64,000 nt of DNA from Miniphocaeibacter massiliensis (GTDB taxonomy: Bacteria > Bacillota > Clostridia > Tissierellales > Peptoniphilaceae): assembly GCF_900232905.1 (NCBI RefSeq), contig NZ_OCTQ01000004.1, forward strand, positions 1 through 64,000. The letters run 5' to 3'. Position 1 is the stretch's first letter, and each line of letters opens with the position of its first letter. A model generated the notes under the pieces. That model did not search any database and was not told the origin of the DNA. It was given only the letters and a program-made list of their open reading frames with translations. Below are positions 8,900 through 17,555 of the stretch, piece by piece. Both the position numbers and the translations under genes were made by a program.

Positions 8900-10087
8900 A
8901 TGACTAGAAACATAGGAACAACTGCAAGAGGTTTAAGAGCTCCAATAATAAAAGAAGGCGATAATCTATATGAAATTATCGAAAAAATATTGGATGATGT
9001 CGTAAAAAATGACAATATTAGCTTAAACGATATGGATGTTCTAGCTATTACAGAGTCTTTGTTAGCAAGAGCACAGGGTAATTACGTAGACATTGATAAA
9101 ATTACTAAAGATCTAAACTCTAAATATAATGAAACAATAGGCGTTGTTTTCCCTATTACTAGTAGAAATAGATTCTCTATAATAATGAAAGCAATAGCAA
9201 ATACAGAAAAAAAGATAAAAGTATTTTTAAGTTATCCTTCTGATGAGGTTGGAAACTCTTTGTTTGATAAGTCTTTACTTATCGGAAAAGATATAAACAT
9301 TTACAAAGACACTTTATCAGAGAAAGAATACCGTGACTTAGTTGGTGAAGGAGCTACTCACCACTTTACAGGTGTAGATTATGTTAAGTTATACAAAGAT
9401 TTTGCTATAAATGACAACATAGAAATATTTTTAACTAATAATCCTAATGATATATTAAATTATACTGATGAAATTTTAGTAGCAAATATACACGAAAGAG
9501 ACTATCTTAAAGATTTATTTAAACGTTTAGGAGCGAAAACAGTTTATAGCCTTGCTGATATTATGACAGAGTCAATTGATGGCAGTGGATATAATTCTCA
9601 ATATGGACTTTATGGTTCAAATCTTTCAACTGATAATTCTATAAAATTATTCCCTAGAGATTCTCAAAAATTTGTTGATGGATTTCAAGAAATTTTAAAG
9701 AAAAAATATAATAAAAATATCCAAGTAATGATTTATGGTGATGGTGCTTTTAAAGATCCAGTTGGAAAAATATGGGAATTAGCCGATCCTGTTGTTTCCC
9801 CAGGATATACTTCAGCCCTAGAAGGTACACCAAATGAAATTAAAATAAAATATATTGCTGATGCAGATTTAAAAGGTTTAAATGAAGCCGAAGCATCAGA
9901 AGCAATAAAAGATAGAATTAATAAGAAAAGCGATAATTTAGTTGGAGATAAATCTTCACTAGGTACAACTCCTAGACAATTAACTGACTTACTAGGTTCT
10001 TTAAGTGATTTAATAAGCGGTTCAGGAGATAAGGGTACTCCTATAGTATTAATCCAAGGATATTTCGACAACTATGCATCAAACTAA
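8900..10087 (+). CDS. CofE-like F420-0:L-glutamate ligase family protein
   Basis: A 395-residue protein with the F420_ligase fold (PF01996) from the N-terminal GTTARGLRAPIIKEGD through the DVLAITESLLARAQGN segment and the later VYGDGAFKDPVG-like region (here IYGDGAFKDPVG). Characterised CofE enzymes, about 250 residues, add glutamates to coenzyme F420. Most Firmicutes do not make F420, and longer homologues like this one have no proven role. Its partner gene, 12 nt upstream, is a folate enzyme. Glutamylation of a folate or other metabolite is a reasonable inference, not shown. The start has an ideal AGGAGG site. A strong terminator follows. Confidence 0.82.
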   Translation: MTRNIGTTARGLRAPIIKEGDNLYEIIEKILDDVVKNDNISLNDMDVLAITESLLARAQGNYVDIDKITKDLNSKYNETIGVVFPITSRNRFSIIMKAIANTEKKIKVFLSYPSDEVGNSLFDKSLLIGKDINIYKDTLSEKEYRDLVGEGATHHFTGVDYVKLYKDFAINDNIEIFLTNNPNDILNYTDEILVANIHERDYLKDLFKRLGAKTVYSLADIMTESIDGSGYNSQYGLYGSNLSTDNSIKLFPRDSQKFVDGFQEILKKKYNKNIQVMIYGDGAFKDPVGKIWELADPVVSPGYTSALEGTPNEIKIKYIADADLKGLNEAEASEAIKDRINKKSDNLVGDKSSLGTTPRQLTDLLGSLSDLISGSGDKGTPIVLIQGYFDNYASN

Positions 10088-10088
10088 A

Positions 10089-10115
10089 AATAAGCGTACT
10101 TAATGTACGCTTATT
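10089..10115. terminator. Bidirectional terminator, cofE-like / metal permease
   Basis: A perfect 11-bp stem, loop of 5 nt, with a T-run on the plus side and A-rich sequence on the other. It ends the folate/CofE transcript and overlaps the stop codon of the convergent metal permease. Confidence 0.85.
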
Positions 10116-10911
10116 TTTTTATTATTAATTTTATTATAATGTCTAATACCAAAGCTATTACACCTATTAAAACAATAGCTCCTCCAGGTTTTATGTTTAA
10201 ATAAAACGATATTAGTATCCCTGTTACTACATATAAAACACCTAGAATAACGGAAATTAAAACCGTTTGATTAAATGATTTTGCCAACCTAATAGCTAAT
10301 GCTACAGGTAATATCATTAGAGAAGATATCATTAATGTTCCTACAACTCTTGAACCTATCGCAATAGTTAGGGCTGTTAAAAGAGTAAATATAAAATTTA
10401 TTTTTTTTACTGGAACACCGGATAATCTTGCACTTGATTCGTCAAATGTAATATAAATTAATCCTTCATACATTAGTAAATAACATGTAATTACTATTAT
10501 AGCTACTACTATAACTAAAATCATTTCTGTGTTAGAAATAGCAACTATACTTCCAAATAAAAAAGATTCTAAATTTGCAGATCCTGGAATAAAATCTGAT
10601 AAAACTGCTGCAAGTCCTATTCCAAAACTCATAATTACAGCAGTAGATAAGTCTGTCCCCCTTGGAAATTTCGTTCTTAAAAACTCCATAAAAAAAGCTG
10701 CAAATATACAAACTATTATTGCACCTATAATTGGGTTAATACCAATAATTAATCCCAAACTAATACCAGTTAAAGAAGTATGTGAAAGGGCATCTCCTAC
10801 CATAGAATTTCTTTTATTTACGACTATTGTTCCTATTGCGGGTATTATTATGGCTATTATTAAACCTACAACTAATGCTTTAACCATAAAATTATATTGA
10901 AAGATGTTCAT
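10111..10911 (-). CDS. Zinc/manganese ABC transporter permease
   Basis: A 266-residue ABC-3 family permease (ZnuB/MntB type) with about eight hydrophobic segments, including GDALSHTSLTGISLGLIIG and the later VVGTLMISSLMILPVALA region typical of the family. It forms the membrane channel with the upstream ATPase and binding lipoprotein. Upstream in-frame ATGs exist (to 10944), but the ATG at 10911 follows GGAGGAGG and is chosen. It overlaps the ATPase gene by 20 nt. It is the last gene of the znuA-C-B run. Confidence 0.9.
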   Translation of the reverse strand: MNIFQYNFMVKALVVGLIIAIIIPAIGTIVVNKRNSMVGDALSHTSLTGISLGLIIGINPIIGAIIVCIFAAFFMEFLRTKFPRGTDLSTAVIMSFGIGLAAVLSDFIPGSANLESFLFGSIVAISNTEMILVIVVAIIVITCYLLMYEGLIYITFDESSARLSGVPVKKINFIFTLLTALTIAIGSRVVGTLMISSLMILPVALAIRLAKSFNQTVLISVILGVLYVVTGILISFYLNIKPGGAIVLIGVIALVLDIIIKLIIKK

Positions 10912-11599
10912 AATTAACCTCCTCCAATTCATTAAGTTCCTCATTCTCTATTTCAATTATTCTATTAAAATATTTTTTTGAAAACTCTAGTTCATGTGTT
11001 ACAACAACTATTGTTATATTATGATTTTTATTTAAATGCTGTAAAATATTAAATAATACCTCTTTACTATCATAATCTACCCCAGCAGTAGGCTCGTCAA
11101 ATATTAATATATCAGGATTGTTTACCAAAGCTTTCGCTATTAAAACTCTTTGTTTTTCTCCTCCACTCATAGTATTAAAATTGTAATTATATCTGTCTGA
11201 TAACCTTACTGATGCTAGTGCATTCAATGCCTTATTTTTGTGTTCAGATCTTGGTATTTTAAATATTTTCATTTCATCATACAAATTTAATTTAACTATC
11301 TCTAAAGGAGTAATAGGAAACGCTATTTGATTTTCCATATTTAACTGTTTAACATACCCTATTTCTCTTAAGTCCGATTTTGAACATACTGCAATATTAT
11401 TTATTTTTACACTTCCAGACTTCGGTTTTAATTCCCCTAATATTAGCTTTAATAAAGTTGATTTACCTGAACCATTAGCACCTATTATGCCTAAGAAGTC
11501 TCCTTTATATATTTCTAAATTAGCCTTATTAATAAGAAATTTGTCATATCCAAAGCTTAAATCTTTTATTTCTATTACTTTTTCTAGTTTATCTCTCAA
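10892..11599 (-). CDS. Zinc/manganese ABC transporter ATPase
   Basis: A 235-residue ABC ATPase of the metal-uptake class. Walker A is GANGSGKST near residue 41, the signature is MSGGEKQRVLIAKAL, and Walker B is ILIFDEPTAGVD. TTG start at 11599 inside the end of the binding-protein gene (11-nt overlap), with GGAG about 8 nt upstream. The operon order is binding protein, ATPase, permease, all likely controlled from the operator upstream of znuA. Confidence 0.9.
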   Translation of the reverse strand: MRDKLEKVIEIKDLSFGYDKFLINKANLEIYKGDFLGIIGANGSGKSTLLKLILGELKPKSGSVKINNIAVCSKSDLREIGYVKQLNMENQIAFPITPLEIVKLNLYDEMKIFKIPRSEHKNKALNALASVRLSDRYNYNFNTMSGGEKQRVLIAKALVNNPDILIFDEPTAGVDYDSKEVLFNILQHLNKNHNITIVVVTHELEFSKKYFNRIIEIENEELNELEEVNYEHLSI

Positions 11600-12515
11600 A
11601 AGATTTCTCCAAATTTTCTAGATTCTTATACATTATACTAATATAATCATCATTATTTTTTTCTTGCTCATTTGTTATTTTTTCTAATGTACACAACGGT
11701 AAAACTTGCCCATTAATTTCACCAGCTATCGTTTTAGCAATTTTGTCTGAATCTCCATATTCATAAAATATCGTGTTAATTTTATTTTCTTTAGCTTCGT
11801 TTACAATTTCTGCCATTTTCCCTAAATCTGGTTCATCTGTAGAGTTTATCCCTTCTATAGCTATTTGATTTATCTCATAATCTCTTCCCAAATAATTAAA
11901 TGCTTCATGAGGAACTACTATAGACTTATCTTTAATTCTGGAAAGTTTATTTTCATAGTCTTTCTCTAAATTTTCCAATTTAATAACTAACTCATTAAAA
12001 TTTTCTAAGTAGTATTTTTCATTATCTTTATCTAAATCTACTACCTTTTTATAAACATTTTTTGAAATTATTTTCATATTTTTAATACTAAGCCAAATAT
12101 GTGGATCAAAATCTCCATGATTATGAGATTCACGCAAATCTTTATCGTGATCGTGTTCTGTTAATTTTATTAACTCTATACCTTCATTTACTTCATGTAT
12201 TTCTCTACTTCCTATAGTATTAACAACTGAATCTACCCAGCTTTCCATTCCAATTCCGTTTATTAAAATTAAACTTGCATCTTCTAATTTAGCCATATCT
12301 TTAGGTGTAGGCTCCCAACTATGAGCATCTATATCATTTGGTATTATATTTTCTACATTTATTTTATCTCCCACTATATTTGAAGTAACATAATATATTG
12401 GATAAATACTTGTATATATTGTGGGTTTGCCACCTTTTTCTTTATTAACATTTTTAGAAGTACAAGATGTTAATAAAATCATACATACCATTAAAACACT
12501 AATGATTTTTTTCAA
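11589..12515 (-). CDS. Zinc-type metal-binding lipoprotein (ZnuA family)
   Basis: A 308-residue lipoprotein of the cluster A-I metal-binding family (PF01297). The signal peptide ends in the lipobox LLTSC, so it should be lipid-anchored outside the membrane. DAHSWEPTPKDM carries a canonical metal-ligand His. A histidine-rich loop (HDHDKDLRESHNHGD) precedes DPHIWLS, which is typical of zinc importers rather than manganese ones. VVPHEAFNYLGRDY is the third conserved site. The TTG start has an AGGAGG site. Transcribed from a consensus promoter with a Fur-family operator just downstream. Confidence 0.9.
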   Translation of the reverse strand: MKKIISVLMVCMILLTSCTSKNVNKEKGGKPTIYTSIYPIYYVTSNIVGDKINVENIIPNDIDAHSWEPTPKDMAKLEDASLILINGIGMESWVDSVVNTIGSREIHEVNEGIELIKLTEHDHDKDLRESHNHGDFDPHIWLSIKNMKIISKNVYKKVVDLDKDNEKYYLENFNELVIKLENLEKDYENKLSRIKDKSIVVPHEAFNYLGRDYEINQIAIEGINSTDEPDLGKMAEIVNEAKENKINTIFYEYGDSDKIAKTIAGEINGQVLPLCTLEKITNEQEKNNDDYISIMYKNLENLEKSFER

Positions 12516-12526
12516 AATAACCTCCT

Positions 12527-12545
12527 AATGCATATGATTTGCATT
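12527..12545. promoter_or_regulatory. Fur/Zur-family 9-1-9 operator
   Basis: AATGCATATGATTTGCATT is a 19-bp inverted repeat with 8 of 9 pairs matching around a central G, the size and symmetry of Fur-family operators. It begins about where the znuA transcript should begin and touches the -35 box of the divergent Fur-family gene. It can therefore repress both sides. A further half-site (TTGCATTA) follows. Confidence 0.75.
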
Positions 12546-12573
12546 TGCATTATATTATAAAATAAACTATAAT
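12545..12573 (+). promoter_or_regulatory. Promoter of the Fur-family regulator gene
   Basis: TTGCAT at 12545-12550 and TATAAT at 12568-12573, spaced 17 nt, upstream of the Fur-family gene at 12599. The -35 box abuts the 19-bp operator, consistent with autoregulation. Confidence 0.65.
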
Positions 12574-12582
12574 TATTGTCAA
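12554..12582 (-). promoter_or_regulatory. Consensus promoter of the metal importer operon
   Basis: Perfect TTGACA (12577-12582) and TATAAT (12554-12559) on the minus strand with a 17-nt spacer. The predicted start lies at the edge of the Fur-family operator, so bound repressor would block initiation or clearance. Confidence 0.8.
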
Positions 12583-12598
12583 CGAAAGGTAGTGCTTT

Positions 12599-13015
12599 AT
12601 GGAAAAACTTTTACAAGATAATAATTTAAAAATAACAAAAATTAGAATAGCCATTCTGGAGGAATTATTAAAATTAAATGTTTCTATAACTGCTGAAGAA
12701 CTATTTGAAATTATAAGTAAGCTTCAAAACGTAAATTTATCAACAATATATAGGAATTTAAAAATTTTAGTTGAAAACAACTTAATACTAAAAGTCACAG
12801 AAATTAACGGAGAAACTTACTATAGATATAATAAACAGGAACATATACACCATTTAATTTGTACAAATTGTCATGAAGTCTTACCTCTAGAAGATTGTCC
12901 TATACACGACTTAGAACATAAACTAGAATTAAAAACAGGTTACAATATAGTTAGTCACTCATTAGAGTTTAGAGGACTTTGCCCTAAATGCAAAGAAAAA
13001 ACTCGTCTAAAATAA
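12599..13015 (+). CDS. Fur-family metalloregulator, probably Zur-like
   Basis: A 138-residue Fur-family repressor. A winged helix at about residues 1-80 includes the recognition region NLSTIYRNLKILVEN. The dimerisation half has the metal motif HIHHLICTNCHEV and the structural zinc site pairs CTNC and CPKC. It is divergent from a zinc-type importer and separated from it by a Fur-type palindrome, so the likely signal is zinc. Assignment as Zur rather than Fur or PerR rests on this context. The Shine-Dalgarno is weak (AAAGG at long spacing). Confidence 0.88.
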   Translation: MEKLLQDNNLKITKIRIAILEELLKLNVSITAEELFEIISKLQNVNLSTIYRNLKILVENNLILKVTEINGETYYRYNKQEHIHHLICTNCHEVLPLEDCPIHDLEHKLELKTGYNIVSHSLEFRGLCPKCKEKTRLK

Positions 13016-13030
13016 TACTAGATGAGTTTT
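12998..13030. terminator. Bidirectional terminator, Fur-family gene / FAH gene
   Basis: A 12-bp stem with one G-T pair around a 9-nt loop, flanked by A-run and T-run. It covers the regulator's stop codon and ends one base before the stop codon of the convergent FAH-family gene. Confidence 0.8.
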
Positions 13031-13870
13031 TTATATGAATTTATTTTCTAATTTTCCTATATTTTCTATTTCAAGCTCAACAATATCTCCCTTGTTAATA
13101 TACCTAGGAGGATTAAATCCTTTACCTACTCCTGAAGGAGTTCCTGTTGCTATAATATCTCCTAGTTCTAAAGTCATAGTTTTACTTAAATCTTCAATAA
13201 TTTCTTCTATTGATATTATCATTTTAGATGTATTTGAGAATTGCCTCATTTCTTTATTTACAAAAGATTTTAGTTCCAACTTTAATGGAAATTCAAACTC
13301 ATCAACAGTAACTATACAAGGGCCTAATATACTATACTCATCAACACTTTTACCTCTATACCACTGTTTATGATGATTTTGCAAATATCTAGAGGATACG
13401 TCATTAAAAATTGATAATCCAAAAATATAATCTTTAGCATTTTTTCTTTCTATATTTTTACAATTTTTAGAGATTATAGCTGCCAATTCAACTTCATAAT
13501 CGACTTGATTGTCTATTTCATATATTCCCTTTATTTCTTCTTTATGCCCTTTTATTATACTAGCTCTTTTCCCAAAATAATTAGGCACAAATTCTTCTGT
13601 TGTATCTCCACCGAGTTCTGAAATATGATCTACGTAATTTTTCCCAACACAAATAATATCGTGTATAGGCTTTTCTATAGGAGAAAGTATTTTTATATCT
13701 TTTTTATTTCTAAAATCTTGTGAAATTATACCTTTAATTTTTCCACTATTATTAAAGCCGTCTTCTAACAAGTCTACAATATTATTATATTTGCTTATTT
13801 TCTGTATTTTATTGCCTACTTCTATTCCAATTTCTACAATATTATTATATAAATATCTATACAATCTCAT
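13031..13870 (-). CDS. Fumarylacetoacetate hydrolase family protein
   Basis: A 279-residue protein with the FAH fold in its C-terminal two-thirds. CVGKNYVDHISELGG, the metal-site region DYEVELAAIISK, FGLSIFNDVSSR and the final GDIIATGTPSGVGKGF are family hallmarks. Members act on 2-oxo acids: acylpyruvate hydrolysis, oxaloacetate decarboxylation or 2-hydroxyhepta-2,4-diene-type isomerisation. The substrate cannot be told from sequence. Eight nt separate it from murI upstream, so it rides on the ispE-murI transcript. The start has AGGGGA upstream. Confidence 0.88.
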   Translation of the reverse strand: MRLYRYLYNNIVEIGIEVGNKIQKISKYNNIVDLLEDGFNNSGKIKGIISQDFRNKKDIKILSPIEKPIHDIICVGKNYVDHISELGGDTTEEFVPNYFGKRASIIKGHKEEIKGIYEIDNQVDYEVELAAIISKNCKNIERKNAKDYIFGLSIFNDVSSRYLQNHHKQWYRGKSVDEYSILGPCIVTVDEFEFPLKLELKSFVNKEMRQFSNTSKMIISIEEIIEDLSKTMTLELGDIIATGTPSGVGKGFNPPRYINKGDIVELEIENIGKLENKFI

Positions 13871-13878
13871 ATTATCCC

Positions 13879-14685
13879 CTAATCGAATTCCTTTTTATAA
13901 ACTTCTTTTAATTTTTCTCCCATATGCTTTGAACCATCTTTTCTAAACTTGTCTATGTTTCCACTTGCATAAAAAATATTTGTAGGTATTTTTTTATTTA
14001 AATTCTCCATATTATTCTTTTCAAGAAAATATTTTACTTCAATTGACAATTCAACAGCTGGATTTATAAATTCAATATCATCTCTAAATGCCTTTTGTAT
14101 ATCTTCTACTATATAAGGATAATGAGTACAACCAAGTATCATAGTGTCTATGCCTATATCTCTATCTTTATAGTAATCTAAATACTCTTTTATAACATCT
14201 TGCACTTCTTTTGTGCCTTCCATATTATTCTCTATAAGAGGTACAAATTTGGGACAAGCAACAGAATATACAACAGCATCTTTTTTCTCTTCTTTTATTT
14301 TCTTTTCATATAGACCACTTTCTACTGTAGATTCAGTAGCTATAAGTAGTATTTTATTGTTTTTTGTCTTTTCAAGTGATGATCTTGCTCCTGCATTTAC
14401 CGTTCCTAAAATTGGTATATCTACGGTTTCTCTTAAATAATCTAGAGCTTGTGCTGTAATGGTGTTACAAGCAATTATTATTAATTTAACATCTTTTTCT
14501 ATGAAAAAATCTACTATTTCTTTAGAATATCTTTTTATAGTTTCTTTATCTTTTGATCCATATGGAAGTCTTTTAGTATCTCCAAAGTATATGTAATCTT
14601 CATTTGGTAACAACTTCTTTAGTTCTCTTAAAACTGAAAGTCCCCCAAGTCCTGAATCAAAAACTCCAATAGCTCTATTATCCAT
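13879..14685 (-). CDS. murI: Glutamate racemase
   Basis: A 268-residue MurI that makes D-glutamate for peptidoglycan. The FDSGLGGLSVLRELKK start, FGDTKRLPYGSKD, IACNTITAQAL with the first catalytic Cys, and LGCTHYPYI with the second catalytic Cys are all present. An ATG at 14691 is two codons upstream but too near the AGGAG. The ATG at 14685 has the right spacing. It follows ispE by 9 nt and precedes the FAH gene. Confidence 0.95.
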   Translation of the reverse strand: MDNRAIGVFDSGLGGLSVLRELKKLLPNEDYIYFGDTKRLPYGSKDKETIKRYSKEIVDFFIEKDVKLIIIACNTITAQALDYLRETVDIPILGTVNAGARSSLEKTKNNKILLIATESTVESGLYEKKIKEEKKDAVVYSVACPKFVPLIENNMEGTKEVQDVIKEYLDYYKDRDIGIDTMILGCTHYPYIVEDIQKAFRDDIEFINPAVELSIEVKYFLEKNNMENLNKKIPTNIFYASGNIDKFRKDGSKHMGEKLKEVYKKEFD

Positions 14686-14694
14686 TTTCATCTC

Positions 14695-15531
14695 CTAAAT
14701 TGTTTTAGTTTTTAAAACAAATTTATACTTATCTTTTATTTTTTCATAAACTCTGTTTATATCACTCTCATTTTCAAATATCCCAAATACTGAAGCTCCT
14801 GAACCAGACATTAACGATATTTTTGCACCTAATTCATACATTTCGTCTATTATATTTTTTATCTCGGGACATACTGTTACACTAACTTCTGTCATTGTAT
14901 TATAGTATACCGATTTATTAAAAATTTCTCCCAAATTAATTGATTCAATTAATTTATTTATATTGCTTTTTTTACTTAGCTTTATATTGTCATAAACATA
15001 CTTTGTACTAACTTCACACCCACTATTAACTAGCAATATATCTAGGTTTTCAAGATTTTTTAACTTAGTAAATTTATTTCCTATTCCTTCTGCTCTAACA
15101 GTTCCTTCTTCAAAAAAATAAGGTATGTCTGCCCCTATTTTTGAGCCTATTTCCATTAATTTTTCACAACTTAAATTTAAATTCCAAATTTCATTTACTT
15201 TTTTCATAAAATAAGCTGCATTAGAGCTTCCTCCTGCAAGGCCTGCTGCTACTGGAATATTCTTTTCAATATACACGTTCAAACCGTGATCATTCTCTTT
15301 ATATTTTCTTAAAATATCCCACACTTTGTATATTAAATTATTTTTGTCTGTTGGAACTTCACTTTTGTTACACTTTATATTTAATAAGTTGTCGTTTCTT
15401 TTTTCTATTTCTATTATGTCTTTTAACTCTATCAGTTGCATTATAGTATCAATATTATGATATCCATCTTCTCTTTTATTTAATACATCTAAAGATAGAT
15501 TAATTTTTGCATATGAATTAATTTTATACAT
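14695..15531 (-). CDS. ispE: 4-diphosphocytidyl-2-C-methyl-D-erythritol kinase
   Basis: A 278-residue GHMP kinase of the non-mevalonate isoprenoid pathway. AKINLSLDVLNKREDGYHNI is the classical IspE N-terminus. The ATP loop IPVAAGLAGGSSNAAYF lies near residue 95, and the final GHMP motif is MSGSGASVFGIF. The start at 15531 is preferred over an ATG four codons upstream because GGAG sits 6 nt before it. The IspE product also feeds undecaprenyl phosphate, which links it functionally to the neighbouring murI. Confidence 0.94.
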   Translation of the reverse strand: MYKINSYAKINLSLDVLNKREDGYHNIDTIMQLIELKDIIEIEKRNDNLLNIKCNKSEVPTDKNNLIYKVWDILRKYKENDHGLNVYIEKNIPVAAGLAGGSSNAAYFMKKVNEIWNLNLSCEKLMEIGSKIGADIPYFFEEGTVRAEGIGNKFTKLKNLENLDILLVNSGCEVSTKYVYDNIKLSKKSNINKLIESINLGEIFNKSVYYNTMTEVSVTVCPEIKNIIDEMYELGAKISLMSGSGASVFGIFENESDINRVYEKIKDKYKFVLKTKTI

Positions 15532-15574
15532 ACTACTCTCCATTATATAATAATTTATTATACCACAAATAAAA

Positions 15575-15592
15575 AAACGACTTACGTCGTTT
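15575..15592 (-). terminator. Terminator of veg
   Basis: A perfect 7-bp stem with a 4-nt loop followed by a run of Ts on the minus strand, directly after the veg stop codon. It lies upstream of ispE, so ispE needs its own promoter or readthrough. Confidence 0.8.
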
Positions 15593-15595
15593 CTA

Positions 15596-15835
15596 TTAGA
15601 ATAGTTTTAATTCAACTGTTGATGTTAAAAGATCTGAATATGTGTATGATACTGTTCTTTCTTGATCAAATTCATTTGTAATTTTTACTGTAAATAAACT
15701 TGGGAATACATCTTCTATTATACCTGTTTTAGTAGTGATTTTATTTCTACCTTTATCAGCTTTAATAATCACCTTTTTCCCAATATTTTCTTGTATTTGA
15801 CCTTTTAAGTATTTTAAATTTATAGTACTAGACAA
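15596..15835 (-). CDS. veg: Veg family protein
   Basis: A 79-residue protein matching the Veg family. The order INLKYLKGQIQENIGKKVIIKA, a short loop, TGIIEDVFPSLFTVKI and TVSYTYSDLLTSTVEL is characteristic (listed in pieces). Veg is widespread in Firmicutes and has been linked to biofilm gene control in Bacillus subtilis, with an SH3-like fold. Its place next to ispE is also common. The start is the TTG at 15835 behind AAGGAGGGG. An upstream ATG would put this ribosome site inside the reading frame. Confidence 0.9.
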   Translation of the reverse strand: MSSTINLKYLKGQIQENIGKKVIIKADKGRNKITTKTGIIEDVFPSLFTVKITNEFDQERTVSYTYSDLLTSTVELKLF

Positions 15836-15997
15836 TAATACCCCTCCTTGACGAAGCATTTTTAACTACATTATTAAATATATCATATTTTATATATTTC
15901 GTCAAGTTAACAAAATATTGTACGATATGTAGGAATTAAAGTCAATACTTTTTGTTATATTTTTTATCCTAATTTTAGATGTCTTTTTTGGTTTTTT

Positions 15998-17365
15998 CTA
16001 TACAGGTAAAAATACTTTTATAACATTAAAATAAATTAAAAGACTCACTGAATCTACTAAAGTACTAATCATCGGTCCAGCCATTATAGCAGGGTCTATT
16101 TTTAGTTTTTTTGCAATTATAGGTAATGTTCCCCCAACCATTTTGGCAAAACATATTGTAGCTATTAAAGATATAGATATAATTAATGCATAAATTACAT
16201 CTAATTTATCGTAAATAATATTTTTTGCAAAATTTACAATAGCAAGTATAATTCCTACAATGATTGCTATTCTAAGTTCTTTAAACATAACTTTATACCA
16301 ATCTTGTATCTCTATTTCTCCTGTTGCAAGTCCACGAATCACAGTAGTTGAAGACTGGTTTCCCGAGTTACCTCCAGCTCCCATTATCATAGGAGAAAAG
16401 TTATATAACGCAGAATAATAAACCAATAAGTAATTGTAATGACCTATTATGCCACTTGTAAAAGCAGATGATATCATAAGTATAAGTAGCCAATTTATTC
16501 TTCTTTTAGACAAATACCATACAGATGAATCCATATAATCTTCCTCATCTGGTGCCATAGCCGCCATCTTTTGAAAATCTTCTGTTGTTTCTTGTTCAAT
16601 AACATCAAGTATATCATCAACCGTAATTATTCCTGTCATTCTTCCTTCATTATCCACTACTGGAAGAACCATGAACCCATACTTTCTAAAAACTTCTGCT
16701 ACATGCTCTTGGTCATCGTGTGTATTAACATATATAACTTTTTCGTGTATCAAATTTCCAATTAAAACATCTGGTTCACTTAATACTATATCTCTTAAAG
16801 ATACAAATCCTATTAGTTTTTTAGATTCATTTGTAACATAACATGTGTATACTGTTTCTTTGTTTAAACCAGTTAACTTGATTTTATTTAGCGCTTGTTC
16901 TACCGTTAAGTGCTTCTTTAGTTCAATATACTCTATAGTCATAAGACTTCCTGCACTATACTCTGGGTATTGTAAGAAGTCGTTAATTACTTTCCTTTTA
17001 CTCGGGTCTGTTCTTGCTAATATTTTTTTTACTATTGACGCAGGCATCTCTTCTATCATATCTACCATATCGTCAATATTTAATTCATTTATGATATTAT
17101 CTAACTCTGTATCTGTAAAAGCTTGTAGTAATTGCATTTGTTCTTCATTTTCTAAGTATGAAAAAACTTCAATTGCATCATCTTTAGTAAGTAATCTAAA
17201 AGTTAGTACAGCATCTACTGGATTTAACTCTTCAATAAAGTCCTTTATATCTACAGGATTATACTTAGCTAAATTACTTTTTAATTTTTTATACTCTCTA
17301 TTTTCTAGATTTTTCTTCAAATCTAAAAAATGCATATCTTTTTGTTCTAAATAGCTATTTTGCAT
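15998..17365 (-). CDS. mgtE: Magnesium transporter MgtE
   Basis: A 455-residue MgtE channel. An N-terminal superhelical domain covers about residues 25-130. A tandem CBS pair covers about 135-255, with VTVDDILDVIEQE at the end of CBS2. Five membrane helices follow, carrying the GAGGNSGNQSSTTVIRGLATGE pore region (read in parts). It is the constitutive magnesium channel gated by intracellular Mg2+. The start at 17365 has a GAGGTG site. No M-box riboswitch is visible in the leader. Confidence 0.94.
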   Translation of the reverse strand: MQNSYLEQKDMHFLDLKKNLENREYKKLKSNLAKYNPVDIKDFIEELNPVDAVLTFRLLTKDDAIEVFSYLENEEQMQLLQAFTDTELDNIINELNIDDMVDMIEEMPASIVKKILARTDPSKRKVINDFLQYPEYSAGSLMTIEYIELKKHLTVEQALNKIKLTGLNKETVYTCYVTNESKKLIGFVSLRDIVLSEPDVLIGNLIHEKVIYVNTHDDQEHVAEVFRKYGFMVLPVVDNEGRMTGIITVDDILDVIEQETTEDFQKMAAMAPDEEDYMDSSVWYLSKRRINWLLILMISSAFTSGIIGHYNYLLVYYSALYNFSPMIMGAGGNSGNQSSTTVIRGLATGEIEIQDWYKVMFKELRIAIIVGIILAIVNFAKNIIYDKLDVIYALIISISLIATICFAKMVGGTLPIIAKKLKIDPAIMAGPMISTLVDSVSLLIYFNVIKVFLPV

Positions 17366-17489
17366 AACCCTCACCTCTTTAATAAGTTTTAAACAATTTA
17401 TTATAAAATACCTATCTTATATTCTATCATAGTAAACATATCTATAAAGTATTTTAAGTCCTTTTAATATTGTAATAGTAAAAAGAAAA

Positions 17490-17512
17490 AAATGCTAACA
17501 GAAACAGCATTT
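17490..17512 (-). terminator. Terminator of the HesB-like gene
   Basis: A 7-bp stem around a 9-nt loop followed by seven Ts on the minus strand, about 45 nt after the HesB-like stop codon. Confidence 0.65.
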
Positions 17513-17555
17513 ATATATGTTTGCTTCTATTAACATTTTACATTTTACTAATATC

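Noticed and set aside
17366-17489. M-box magnesium riboswitch before mgtE
   Set aside because: The roughly 120-nt leader lacks the conserved M-box blocks and is shorter than the aptamer needs.
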